Assembly: GCA_019914945.1 (NCBI GenBank)
Contig: CM034104.1
Location: 3,970,501 to 4,034,500, forward strand
Direction of reading: 5' to 3'
Length of the DNA: 64,000 nucleotides
From: Typha latifolia
Taxonomy: Eukaryota > Streptophyta > Magnoliopsida > Poales > Typhaceae
Positions 13,701 to 24,393 of this stretch are shown piece by piece (position 1 is the stretch's first letter; the number at the start of each line of letters is the position of its first letter). Both the position numbers and the translations under genes were made by a program. Under the pieces are notes generated by a model. The model was not told where the DNA came from. It made no database searches and was given only the letters and a program-made list of their open reading frames with translations.

Positions 13701-14511
13701 ATACACTGTATGTGACTCCTTGGAAGCTCTGCATGATTTCTTATTCTCCTGGGTGAAGCTATATATGTGGTGGCTATATGCTGAGAGATGCAGTTTCTAA
13801 GTTCATGTCTAACCTATATGACCGTATGCAGGAAGCATTCAAAACTATATGTGCATTCCATAATGATGGCAATCTGGCATTAGAACAAGTGGCCTTTATT
13901 AGAGTTGGAAAGCAACTTTTAAGATTAACACTACACTATCTTACCTATTACAATCATACTAACTCTCACATGCTCAATCTTTGACTTTGCAAATGGAACC
14001 CTTAAATTACAAACTAAAGAAGCTTCTCCAAGCAACAAAATTTGAACCTGTACCAAGTATTACACAAAATTAAACGTAATTACTGAAGTCATTTGAGTCT
14101 TACAGGTAGAAGAGAATCCATAGGCTCATCATTCCGAGCTCGCTCCTTCAAAAGAGATGTCCTTTCCCTTAGCTCCGAATCTGACAGCCGCGACATCTCC
14201 GGCTCCAACCTATTGATCAGAGCAACGGTTGCCTCGTACCGCTGTCTCGTGCCCTCGCCAGTGTCGGTCCCCTTAAAAAGCCCACCTAGTAATCCACCCA
14301 GAGAAGCCTTCACCGCACCCGATCGATGCCTTCGACGGCAACCACTTGACGCAGTTCTCGCCATAAAATCTTTCGTTTGGCGGGGTTTTAGACCGAAAAA
14401 GTTACTGCCCATCTCAGATTTTGGGCAGGATTGCCTTTGGGACAAGAGTACCTTGTGAGAGATCAACGGAGTGATCTTCGTCATGGGAGTAGGAAGTTGG
14501 GGTGCGGCCAT
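1785..14511 (-). CDS. SECA1: Chloroplast protein translocase subunit SecA1 (15 exons, C-terminus outside window)
   Basis: SecA1 is the ATPase that drives proteins through the thylakoid cpSecY/E channel. Exons from the start: 14104-14511, 11582-11654, 9652-9858, 8813-8916, 8477-8656, 7902-8120, 6810-6923, 6411-6524, 5265-5432, 4132-4307, 3937-4003, 3695-3841, 2499-2594, 2349-2417, 1785-1886. All have GT-AG borders, join in phase, and give 748 residues. Residues 1 to about 70 are Ser/Arg-rich and poor in acids, like a transit peptide. Visible motifs are Walker A GEGKT (Lys179), the DEVD box (280-283), [15 protein letters not shown], and [11 protein letters not shown] split over the last two exons. 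The start is the ATG at 14511; the frame opens 33 bases upstream only through a GTG. About 250 C-terminal residues (helical wing and linker end) are missing because the gene runs off the left edge. The introns hold MITE-like insertions. Assignment rests on near-continuous recalled similarity to Arabidopsis SecA1. Confidence 0.95.
10698..11246. mobile_element. Tourist/Harbinger-like MITE in a SecA1 intron
   Basis: This 549-bp element sits in the intron between SecA1 exons 2 and 3. Its left end reads GGCCCCCGTTGG and its right end, reverse-complemented, reads GGTCTCGTTTGCTTTGAGAT, giving imperfect terminal inverted repeats. It is bordered on both sides by TTA (10695-10697 and 11247-11249), the target duplication expected of PIF/Harbinger elements. 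It has no coding capacity. The right-end motif 'CTCAAAGCAAAC' recurs at the end of a larger insertion in RCL1 intron 2. Confidence 0.6.
13380..13560. repeat. Cluster of GCGTTCGAACGC-type palindromes in SecA1 intron 1
   Basis: Within about 180 bp the half-site GCGTTCRAACGC or close variants occurs about six times, in both perfect palindromic (GCGTTCGAACGCG) and degenerate forms. It is more GC-rich and CpG-rich than the surrounding intron. It lies at the edge of a purine-rich segment (about 13,020-13,280), so both may belong to one inserted element. No terminal repeats were recognised. Confidence 0.55.
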
Positions 14512-15568
14512 TTTGGAGTTGAGTTGGAGAAGGAGGAGACCCACGAATAGCTAGATTCTACCGTCTGGAACAATCAGGGGAAGGAATTTGAGAGATTCAT
14601 GAATGGTAGGAAGGATCAAAATTGGATTTTGGAGGTCGTTCTAGCTACTTTCTTCTCTCGTGGTTTTGTGAATCCGGCGGGATAAGAGAGCGAGAGAGAG
14701 TGGGGATAAAGAAGGATAAGGTGGGAAGTGTGAGCTATTTATTTTGGAGAATCTAATATAAATTTCTGGGCATAGAACTCCACAAAATTGTAAAACAGAC
14801 TAAAATACTTTAGAATAATTACTTAATTTTAACTCTTATTGTAGACGATAATTTCTAAAATCTAATTGGTGCATAAGAAGGAATATTTATTCATAAATTA
14901 TTTCTCTCTTAAATATATTTTATATCTATACATATTTTAATCAAATTTTCTATAAGGTAGAAATTATACACAAAATCATATTATAGGTAGAGCCAGTGCC
15001 CGAGACATAGTTTTTTTATATATTAACATATTTATTTATAGTTAGTAATTAAATATAAGTTTTACATAAATGTATTCAAAGTAATAATAATACTTTATAA
15101 TAAAATAATAAAATATGAGTAAAGTTATATATATGTATCTAATTTGTATTTAGAAGGTGTCCATAAAATTATTCTTGAAAAACTTTCTGCGTAAACCAAA
15201 TGAGGCCCTAGTTTTTTTTCTTATTTTCTCCGTACCGACTCGGACCGACAATCAAGATGTCTATAATTGAAGATCTAAAAGGACTAAGAATTGTAACATA
15301 ATATTTTTATGTTATAGTGCTAGATAGATGGTTTTCCTATCGAGTTTTTGTGACCAAATAAATCTCTCTTTCACAACCTTTTTTTAAGAAATAGACTACT
15401 ATTCAAACTTAATAGTGGAGCCTATTTCTATGTAACTATCAGTAAAACGCTAAATTTGACACTTTAAGTATACAAACCGCTAATTAGATTAGCAATTTAA
15501 TTCACTAACCTACAAATATAAATGTTAAACATATTGTTATTTTTATATAAAAGTAAAATGTTAGATTT

Positions 15569-16068
15569 TATCAAACCCCTTTGATATTAAATTTGGGGTG
15601 GTTTATTTTCAAGGGAGTTTGAGAAGGGCTAGCTTGGTCAAAAACTCATTTTTTGTAAGCAAGAACTTTCACGGCTCGCAAATCATCCTTTCTCATATCT
15701 AGAAGAGATGAATGACTTCTTTCCCCGAGCTTTTGACCAAACTAGACGCCTTTTTTATTTGTTTTATTGAAATAAAATGCTTCATAAACTTATTATCAAA
15801 TGGGGTCTAATTTACTGTAACCCTAACAAAAATGTTAAACTAATCAGTATTTTTAAAAATATTAATTAGTTCAACGTTTTATATATATAAATTTTTTAGG
15901 ACCAAACAAAAATACTAAACCGATCAACATTTTTGCTTAGAGATAAAATACTTATTAGTTCAATATTTTTATTGGGGCTACAGTAAATTAGACCCGTTTA
16001 ATAATAAATTTAAGGAGTGGTCTATTTTGGTAAAAAAAAAAATTGGAACAAGATTAGTTTGGTCAAAA
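15569..16068. repeat. Three-arm inverted repeat (nested hairpins)
   Basis: One arm occurs three times in alternating orientation: about 15,569-15,650 (direct), 15,729-15,857 (reversed) and 15,940-16,068 (direct). Landmarks are 'TTGGTCAAAAACTC' near 15,635 and 16,055 against 'TTTTGACCAAACTAG' near 15,735. A second pair is 'GTCTAATTTACTGTA' near 15,805 against 'TACAGTAAATTAGAC' near 15,980. The last two arms can fold into a stem of roughly 130 bp. It looks like a MITE plus a partial extra copy. Target duplications were not resolved. Confidence 0.65.
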
Positions 16069-16320
16069 ACTCTCTTTCTCCTCCAAGATCTCTTATTTTC
16101 TTAGGACGGATTCACGCAGCTTTCTAATTGTAATCCCTTTCTTCTTCACTCACCCTTTGTATAGCCCACTTTTAACGCCTTTTGTAGGGAATTTCTCTTA
16201 TAGGGTTAACCCTAACTTGCCATAAAAACATTCTATGTGGTGCTTATGTGGCATAGACTCGCAAAATTTGGTAAATTTTTAAAGATAAAATTTGTATTAT
16301 ATAACACATCGCCTTTTAAT

Positions 16321-16664
16321 AAAATTATGGTTTACACCATACATTTTCACTATTTGCATATCGAGCCCTATAATTTAACGAATACGTAGAAAAACAACAT
16401 CATATTGTTAGATTAATTAGTTAAATTTAACCAAATCTCTCAACTAAGTTAACTATACTAAAAAAATTATAAAAATACTCTCAACCAAGTCATACTAAAG
16501 ATATTTTAATCATTTTAGTTATTTTAGAAATAAAATATCTCCACTTAATGAAATATTCTCACGGTGTTAGTTTAAATTTAACACATGGTGTTTTTTTGCA
16601 TATATTCGCTAAATTATAATGTTTAATTTATAAATAGTAAAAATGTAAGGTGTAAACCATAATT
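16321..16664. mobile_element. Hairpin MITE with ~75-bp inverted arms
   Basis: The left arm (about 16,321-16,395) begins AAAATTATGGTTTACACC. The right arm (about 16,590-16,664) ends GGTGTAAACCATAATT and pairs with it for about 75 bp with mismatches. The inner 190 bp is AT-rich and non-coding. Similar 'GGTTTACAC' sequence appears near 29,160, so the family may have several members here. Confidence 0.6.
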
Positions 16665-17560
16665 ACATAAGTAAAGCAAGTATTATATATAAATTTCCCA
16701 ATTTTAAAAACTCGGATAGGTCGAATAGGTAAAAATCTCATTTAATGGTGGCATCAAATAGGTCAAAAACTTGATTTAGGGTGGCAAAGTGTTATTTCCC
16801 CCACAAAGTTATACCAACGTAGAAATATAATATTAGGGGAAAACAAAGACACGTCATCAAAATTAATCAGATTATTAATTTTTTTTTTACCAGATTAGTC
16901 CTCCAGAACTTCTTTTTTTACGAGAGTAAACAAATTAGAGAACAGTTGAAAATCACTATCATTCAATAGTTTTTTTTTAACTAACCTAGTCTCATATTTA
17001 AATTTTGAAGTGAATTAGACATGTATAGAATGTCTTTTAAGTATATGAATTGATTAAATCCATATCATCTTAACTATCTTAAACAAAAGATACTAAGGAG
17101 TGTCTCTCTCTTCCCCCCAGGCTTATTCCTCCCACAATTATAATCCATCTAGAAGAAATCCAACTCTAGATGGCATAACTATGACAATGGAGTCTCCAAA
17201 TTCTTAGTTAGACCACGACACAAAATAATTCCAACGATTCCAAAAATATCAAATCGCGAAGCAGATTTTATTGCATTGTAAATTCTCAGACATGTATAAC
17301 GAGATCTCAAGAAGCAATCTAAGGGTGACCCAACAGTTGACTGTTACAAAAAGAAAAGAAAAGAAAAAATCAGCAGCTAAGCTTAGAACCTTGTCCCCAA
17401 GATGTATTCATTCATCATCCATCATCAACTGGGATTCTCTGTAGTAGTAATTAGAATACCAGAAATTGTCGAAGTATTTTGCTGGTGATTCTGTAACTAT
17501 CATCGTCTCGCTTAGCTGTTGATGAAAAAAAAATGCTAAAATCTCCTTTTGTAAGTATTT

Positions 17561-20500
17561 TTAGCTTGGTTCTGGCGGCACCAGCTTCAGGCTTCGCATC
17601 CACTCGCAGAAACTGTAATCATCAAAATGAACAAAGCTGTTCTTTAGCTTTACCCTCTGGTCGGGACTTAGCATCCGCAACTGTGGGAACCTTGCCTCCT
17701 GAGATTAGCATAAACATACAAAAAGTTACTATACTTTTTTTCCAATAAATTGTGACCATCTATCGACTGCAATTTCAAGAGCCAGAAAGCCTTAAACCAA
17801 AGAAACTAAGCTGGTAAACCAAACACCATCCCGCTTTGATACAGTGGAATAATGGAAGGTGGGGAACACAGTACCTGCTCATAAGTAGGATCCTTATGTG
17901 CTGGAATAAGACGAGAGACAAAATAGCGAGCCTGAGAGCTCCCTTCCTGCACCGACATTTTAAGTAAATCAAAACATGTGTTTCGTACTTAAAAAGTTAT
18001 TCTATAAATGTGAGAAATCTGGTTCTCTATAGTTTATTATAGTTAAGACATAATAAACATTCATTACCTAATGCTAATCAATTTGTTGGTTACATATAAT
18101 CGAAGTAGACCAGATTTTTCAGTAGGTCTAAGGTTTGAATCTTGCCAACCCCATGTTTATGCTACTCTCTGTTTCTATTATCTGTTGTATGCAGCATGAA
18201 GGGGTTGCACACCATATTATTTATTGTCTGTCCATATACATTGTTAATCTCTTTACCAAACTTCTTAAGCATTCCGGACAAAAGATTCCAACAATTACAA
18301 AATGGAGAAGGGAAGAAAATCATCAATGTGGAGCATCACGTATGAGCAAGAAGTCTGCCATATGTTAGGTTCTCTTAGTTGCATGTACTCTACATTTGAG
18401 ACAATAGTGTATCATATATAAATACATCCATACCATAATGTATTGTCAATAAATATTATATATTTCAAAGTGAATCTAACACGAATTGCTGGCATCAAGT
18501 GAAAAATAAGCCGAAGATACGAGATATCTAAAGGAAGACCTAGAGCATTCTCATAGATAAATAATCATCATAGTGTGAGGCTGGAAAAGGTGAACCAAGA
18601 AAACAAGAGAAAGTGCAAGAAACAGACCTTGAAAGCAAGGATTCGCGGAGCTGGAAATCGGTGTTCACTGAGTTCCTCTGCCAAGGTTCTGCATGCTGCT
18701 AAAGCTGCGGCACATTTTCCTTCTTCAGCTGCTAGCTCAGCACCCTGTGATTTGCAAAAAAAACAAAAAACAATTAAGTGCCATAGAGGGAGAAAATTGG
18801 AATAGGTAGATTGAGTGCATAAACCAAGAAAGAATATGTATACAATATTGCAAATCTGCAACAGAGTCAAGATGCTTCAAGCAAAAGTTTATTATTTGAT
18901 AAGTGGAGACAGATAAATGAAAAATACTGAGGAAGAAGGGAAGAGGACAGATAAAACATAATTGATCTGGTTCAGTATTTCAACATATGGACAGTACTAA
19001 TAGAACTTCTTCTATAATTGATTTATAATAAGGTAGAGATAAGAAAACATAATTATGATAGTACTTATAACCAATGAACTCATCTTTATTGTGTGGTTAC
19101 AAAAACAAAACAATCAGCAGAAAATATCCGGGAAAAACATTGAAAGATAATTGTGGAGAAAAGTAAAACAAGAAAGAGATGCAAATGTGAAGCTTTATGT
19201 ATCCAATACATCTTATAAGAGGAAGAGAAATCTATTAGAAAGGTAAAATATGCAATTTGAAGATTACCGGTAACATATAAGAATCAGAATATCACAATTC
19301 ATATTATATGGCCCTATGACCACAGAAGATGAATGAAAACCTATAAAATAGTGACCTTAAAAGAGAGTTCAGAAGAACTAAATGGGTTCCCTAAGTTTCT
19401 ACTCCAACAAGTATCCATTCGATTTAAATACTAAGACTTAAGCCAAGGTTTAAATCTTCAACCAAAGCCAAGTTGCCTGGTGAAAAGTAATGGTCCTTAG
19501 GTTTAGGACTTGAGCATTTAAGGAGCTTCATATAAAACCTCATGATTTGCTGCAACTGGGTCTTTCAGCTATAGTGACAAGCTAAATAATTAGGACTTCC
19601 TCCTTATAGGAACAAGAAAGTGCAATATAAAAGAAATGCAACGTTAATAAGCAGTTAATGAGCAGGCATATTTTCTTGAAACCTTCCACCCCTAGTTTTT
19701 ATTGGGTAAAGAATGTAATGGTAAAGGGATATGTGATTGGAAAGAAGTTCCATTTTCAAATTGCCGCGGTTAATGATAGAAATTAAATTAAACTTGCACA
19801 ATCCCTAAAAGTTGAATTTGTGATCATCCAAACGATGGTGCTAATAATAGGATTAGGTTGGTTTCTTATTGTATGTTACAGTGTAAAATTTATATGATTA
19901 GAGTTCCCTATCATAAGTTGAAATTTACTATAATCCAAAGGTTCTCAGAGGTCAATTCATTTCCAATGGACAAAAGAGCGACAAGTTCAGACCAAGTATA
20001 AGAATGAACTATTCTTATTTCTTAATATGTTTCTCATCTGTGAATTTTTCTAGTCAATATATTTTAATATTGAGAGATATAGAAATTGCTGATAACTATA
20101 AACAAAAAGCTAATTGCACAAAAACAGGCACCATAATCTATAAAAATAAAAATCAGATGTAATATGCCGGAAGTAAGAGAAATGCAGTAATGCACACGAG
20201 CACACGAGCACCATAAAAAATATAAACATTTATGTACAATAGAAGAATGATAAAGTAAACCTATTTATGAGTGTGATTTACATACCAGCCATACGAAAAT
20301 ATCTGTTCCATGGTCAAGAACCACTGCAGCATTTGATTGCATGGCTAGATCGTACGCTGGGAGCTCCTCAAAAGTGCCACCTTGACAATGCATTAGACAA
20401 CGAGGTGCCAACATACGCAGAGACAAATCAAATGATGCATTTAAGTACAAGTTTCTCAATACAGATCTTTCATCTTCATGTCCAACTATATTTCCTAAAA

Positions 20501-22829
20501 GTGGTCCTCTACGCAGGTGAAATAAGTTCTCAGGCAGTGAAAATAGCTCCTTTGGCAACCGATAAAGGTTTGATTTCGGAAGTTGAGACCCAAATTTAAA
20601 AGCAATGTCTTTCACCCTTTCATCAACAGTAAGCCTCATGTTGACAGCATCTGAAAAAGTTCTGGCATGTAATAGAGTTCTTTTACCTATAAGAACTGCA
20701 GCCACATCTTCTTGAACGCTACCAAGATAGTTGGTCACGCTATCTACAGTAGGCAGTCTCACTGTGATGACTCTGGATACATCTGCTTGATAGACATTAG
20801 AGTAACGAACGGCAAACTGAAAATAGACAAACTCATTCTTGATGTCACCCTTTGTTTCCATCGATAAAGCAAAACTCTGAGTTTCCTCAACGCTATGCAT
20901 CTGAATACAAAGAGAAGCATCATTCTTGAATGTTTCATGAGCATCTGCATGTGCCTCCTCGCCCGGTCCAATGACCTGAGTCACAAGAATATCATCTGAA
21001 CAGCGTATATCAAATAATCCATGGGAACCAGCTGCCCTTGTTGATGCTCTTTGCAAGTTAACACCGAAAGCCTCCCCAAAATCATCATGAAGTATCAGCA
21101 CGCCACCAGAACTTTTTGCAAGAGGCTGCAGAACTTGAACCCTCACGGGACATGTTCCAGCACAGAGTAAATCAACTATAGTGTCATGCCGGTGTGCTTC
21201 CTGACCGAGAGTCTCCATCCACTTAATAGATGTCTTCTCCAGGTATGCATAATTAGGATGAGTAAATGAATGAGGTACTGATCCAGGACCATAAGTATTT
21301 GGGCCACCAGCACAGACCAAGATTCTACAGTTTCCACCTGATCTTTTAATGATGCCACGAGATATATCCGCTGAGGGCCCTTGAATTATCGCTAGGGCAA
21401 CCTCGACTGCAGCACCAAGGCATCGGTCTCTCGATACTTCTGGCAAACTAAGTTTGTAAGGTCTAAGAGATGAAAATATGGTATGTGCAACAGGAAGTGA
21501 AGCATGAAGAGGTGACAAGTAAACACCAGTTCCATAAATCAATCCTTTCAAAGATTCTTGTGTTGGCGATTTATTTCCTGGGAGCACATCTGCTGATGCC
21601 ATTGAACCCTCCGAAAAATCATAGACAGAAACAGTCCGTCCATAGGAAATAATACCAACTCTTGTTGTAGGGGGGAGGGAGTCAACAAAAGCATGCAGAG
21701 AACCTTGTAGATGCTGGAGGTGTGGCTCATCTAAGCACTCATCTATGACAAGAAATATAGGTGCAGACATTCTTGAGTCAGATACAGGAATGAACCCTGG
21801 CCTTCTATTCCCAGCTTGAACATAATCAATTGCCGAATACGAGAGTTCTGGCCAGTGACGCAGGTCTTGCTTACTGGGGGCAACATATTCCCCATCACTG
21901 CTATTTAATTTCTTACAAATTACACACTGCCACTGTCCTAAATCAATTAAAATTTTGCAATAGAGGTTTGCGTATGCTCCACAGTTCTGACAACGGTGAG
22001 GGTCACGATGCACCACCTCAGGTCCTGGTGCTATTTCCTTCCCAGGAGAAACCAGTGCTCCAAATCCCAAGCTTGAGACATTCGCTAGCTTTTTATGTCT
22101 CAAGACCTGTGGAAACATATATATAGTGCAGAAAAACAGCATTAAGTATAAACTTATGCCAGTTTTCTTAAGAAGTGGCATCTCATAGCTTGTGAGATAA
22201 CTAGTACCAAAAGGAACATGCCTAACATCAACTTGAAAGAGATATATTAAAATTGAGGCATAGATTAAGTAAAAATATTTTTAGCTAGGGGAGCAAAGAG
22301 AAAAACTAAGTTACACATCCCAACCTGAAATAAAAAACGAAAAAAAACCAGAGCATAGTACCTTGTGTGCAGAAAAGAGCACATATGGTGATTCAAAAGT
22401 GGATTCATCAACACTTGCCACATGATGCAGAGGAAATCCATGGGATCCATTAGAATAATGCGGTGGAGAGGATGTTGGCAAAGATGAGCCAGCTGAAAAA
22501 GCCACTGGCTGAGGAGATGCCGGTGAAGCCTGGAATGGCACAGCTGCTGGTCGCAGTGGTGAAGAGAATATCGGCGGTCCTGGAGGAGTACTAAATTGGG
22601 GCACAGGGCTACCTGTTTGAATCCCATCACCAGGAGACAATGAGCTAGGTGTTTTTGATGAAGATAATGGCGTCTGGTCTTGCAATGGTCTCTGAGGAGA
22701 AAATCTAGTTGGCACCGGTGAGGAGAATACAGGTGGGGTTGGTCTTCTCTCAGGACGCGGTGTTGTTGTGCTTGGGGAGGACACGGTAGCAGTATATGTT
22801 GGAGGAATTGGCGGCAGGATGTTCTCCAT
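17561..22829 (-). CDS. SEC23A: SEC23/SEC24-family COPII coat protein, plant SEC23A type
   Basis: SEC23 is the inner COPII coat subunit that activates the SAR1 GTPase on ER exit sites. Exons from the start: 22362-22829, 20286-22106, 18628-18744, 17875-17946, 17561-17698, all in phase, giving 871 residues. Residues 1 to about 150 are Pro/Ser/Thr-rich and lie outside the usual SEC23 core. A zinc ribbon with Cys195, 198, 217 and 220 (CX2C-X18-CX2C) follows. Then come a trunk domain opening with APIFLVIDECLDE, the beta-barrel and helical parts, and a C-terminal gelsolin-like end (VLDHGTDIFVWLG to SFCEWMRSLKL). The long N-terminus and overall size fit the Arabidopsis At4g01810 type better than the shorter canonical SEC23s. 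It lies directly upstream of SecA1 in the same orientation. Exon 2 reads open past its donor for only six codons, which supports splicing at GTATGT. Confidence 0.92.
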
Positions 22830-22871
22830 TTAGGACTGAATTGCTACCAACAACTGATAGACTCTTTCGAT

Positions 22872-23600
22872 CTGTGGAAATGAGAACTGTAAAAGAGGCA
22901 ACGGGAGTGTATGTGATGACAAAGTTTTCATTCCTTTTAAGCATCAAATCACCTTTCTAAGAAGTCATGGCATAAAAACGTATCAAACTGCGAGAACTTT
23001 CTGCCTTTGGAGGTGGAATGAGGGAATAGCTAAGACTATATACACATTATTTAAGAGGTTGTTTCCATGACTCCGATCTCGTCCTCCTAATCCCATTCAG
23101 CCGAACAGATTTCCCTTATGACAGTAGGAACCTAGTTTGAGCCACTAGCACTACATCGATCTAAAAATGGAATCCAAAATCGCCCCTGTTTGCGCTTCAA
23201 AGTGAGCGATCAGCAGATTCCAACAAAGATTTAACCTTTCTGAAACCAACCCAAATTTATATATAAAGAAGCTGTAATCGGAACCCAAAATTTAAACTGG
23301 ATCTACGAAATAGGATTAAGGTAGCAAAAGGTTTGAGGCGTCACGCAACAAGGCCGCTCTTGCACCAAGAAAAATTCAATTTTGATCGAAACCCAGAAGA
23401 GAATGGTGGATTTCGAGTCCTGGAAGGATCCTATTAGCTAGGGCAATGGGGAACAACGCATCAAACAAAGCAAGGAAGAGGAGATCTCTCTCCGGGAACC
23501 ACGTACCTCGTAGAATCCGTGGGTTGGAGAGAATCCAAGAGGGATGAAGAGGAGAGAAGGATTAGGGCTTCGACAGCAACGTTGGGATCTCTTCTCTTCT
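22872..23600 (-). promoter_or_regulatory. 5'UTR intron and leader of the SEC23 gene
   Basis: A donor (CGAG|GTACG) at 23,506 and an acceptor (CCACAG|ATCG) at 22,872 predict a 635-bp intron in the leader, 43 bases upstream of the ATG. The presumed leader exon runs from 23,507 to about 23,600 and is CT-rich on the coding strand. Leader introns often raise expression of plant housekeeping genes. The transcription start is not defined by sequence. Confidence 0.5.
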
Positions 23601-24012
23601 CCTGCCTCTCGCCTTCTCTGGATGTAGTTTCCTCTTTTTCTCCTTGTTAAATTCCTAATTCTGGATTTATTTCATTGGAGTTACTTCTCCAATCTGCTAT
23701 TAATGAGAAAGGTGGAATTAGAAGACGAGAGGGTAAAAACGAGAAGGGATAATTACAATTACTATCACCCTTTTGCGAGTACGTCCCTCTATTTTATTTT
23801 ATTCATTCATTTAGACTCCTTAATTAAAAATATATCACCCTTCATAGATGGAACAGCTGAAAAGATTAAAATACTCCATAAGAAGTTAAAAGTATTTCTG
23901 TAAACTGAAATTTTTATCTCGTCGTAGTAGATTTTGGTAGGAACCAAACTTTAATGAGTAATATTTTAAGCTTTTTTTTATTTCTTATTCTGTAAAATGA
24001 TAAAATATATGG

Positions 24013-24388
24013 GGAAAGTATATTTTACACGTTGTGGTTTGGCCTAATTTTATAAAACCAAAACCCCGCAGTATTTTCAACTCAAGCACTTAACTCCTTG
24101 TGATTTTAACTAAAATACAACCGTTATCTTTTTTATTATATTTAATCAAATCAGATGTTGAATTTGATATTAAAAATGAAAATTTTAAGACTCTGATAAG
24201 ATTTTCAGCGCATCTAAATAATTCTAATTAGATTTTAAATGACAAAGATATGACAAAAATAATAATGGTTGCACATTAGTCAATATCACAAAGGGGTTAA
24301 ATGTTTAAGTTAAAAGTGCAGAGGGGTTTTGTGAAACTAAGCCAAACCACATGGGGATAAAGTGTAATAAACCTTAAAATATATTTTA
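24013..24388. mobile_element. MITE with ~90-bp inverted arms
   Basis: The left arm (about 24,013-24,105) contains GTGGTTTGGCCTAATTTTAT. The right arm (about 24,283-24,388) contains its partner, ACTAAGCCAAACCAC, and further matched blocks (CAAAACCCC against GGGGTTTTG, TTAACTCCTTGTGAT against ATCACAAAGGGGTTAA). The centre is AT-rich and non-coding. The solo LTR begins 11 bp to its right. Confidence 0.65.
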
Positions 24389-24393
24389 GCATT

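Larger units (their letters stand above)
14512..17560. other. SEC23-SecA1 intergenic region
   Basis: About 3 kb separates the SecA1 start codon from the SEC23 stop codon; both genes are on the minus strand. The SecA1-proximal 200 bp (14,512-14,720) is purine-rich on the plus strand, as expected for a CT-rich plant leader. Most of the rest is AT-rich and dominated by two sets of large inverted repeats (15,569-16,068 and 16,321-16,664). No gene is supported in it. Confidence 0.7.

Noticed and set aside
14512..14544. Upstream extension of SecA1 starting with GTG
   Set aside because: Plant nuclear genes start with ATG; the first ATG in frame at 14,511 begins a normal transit-peptide-like sequence.
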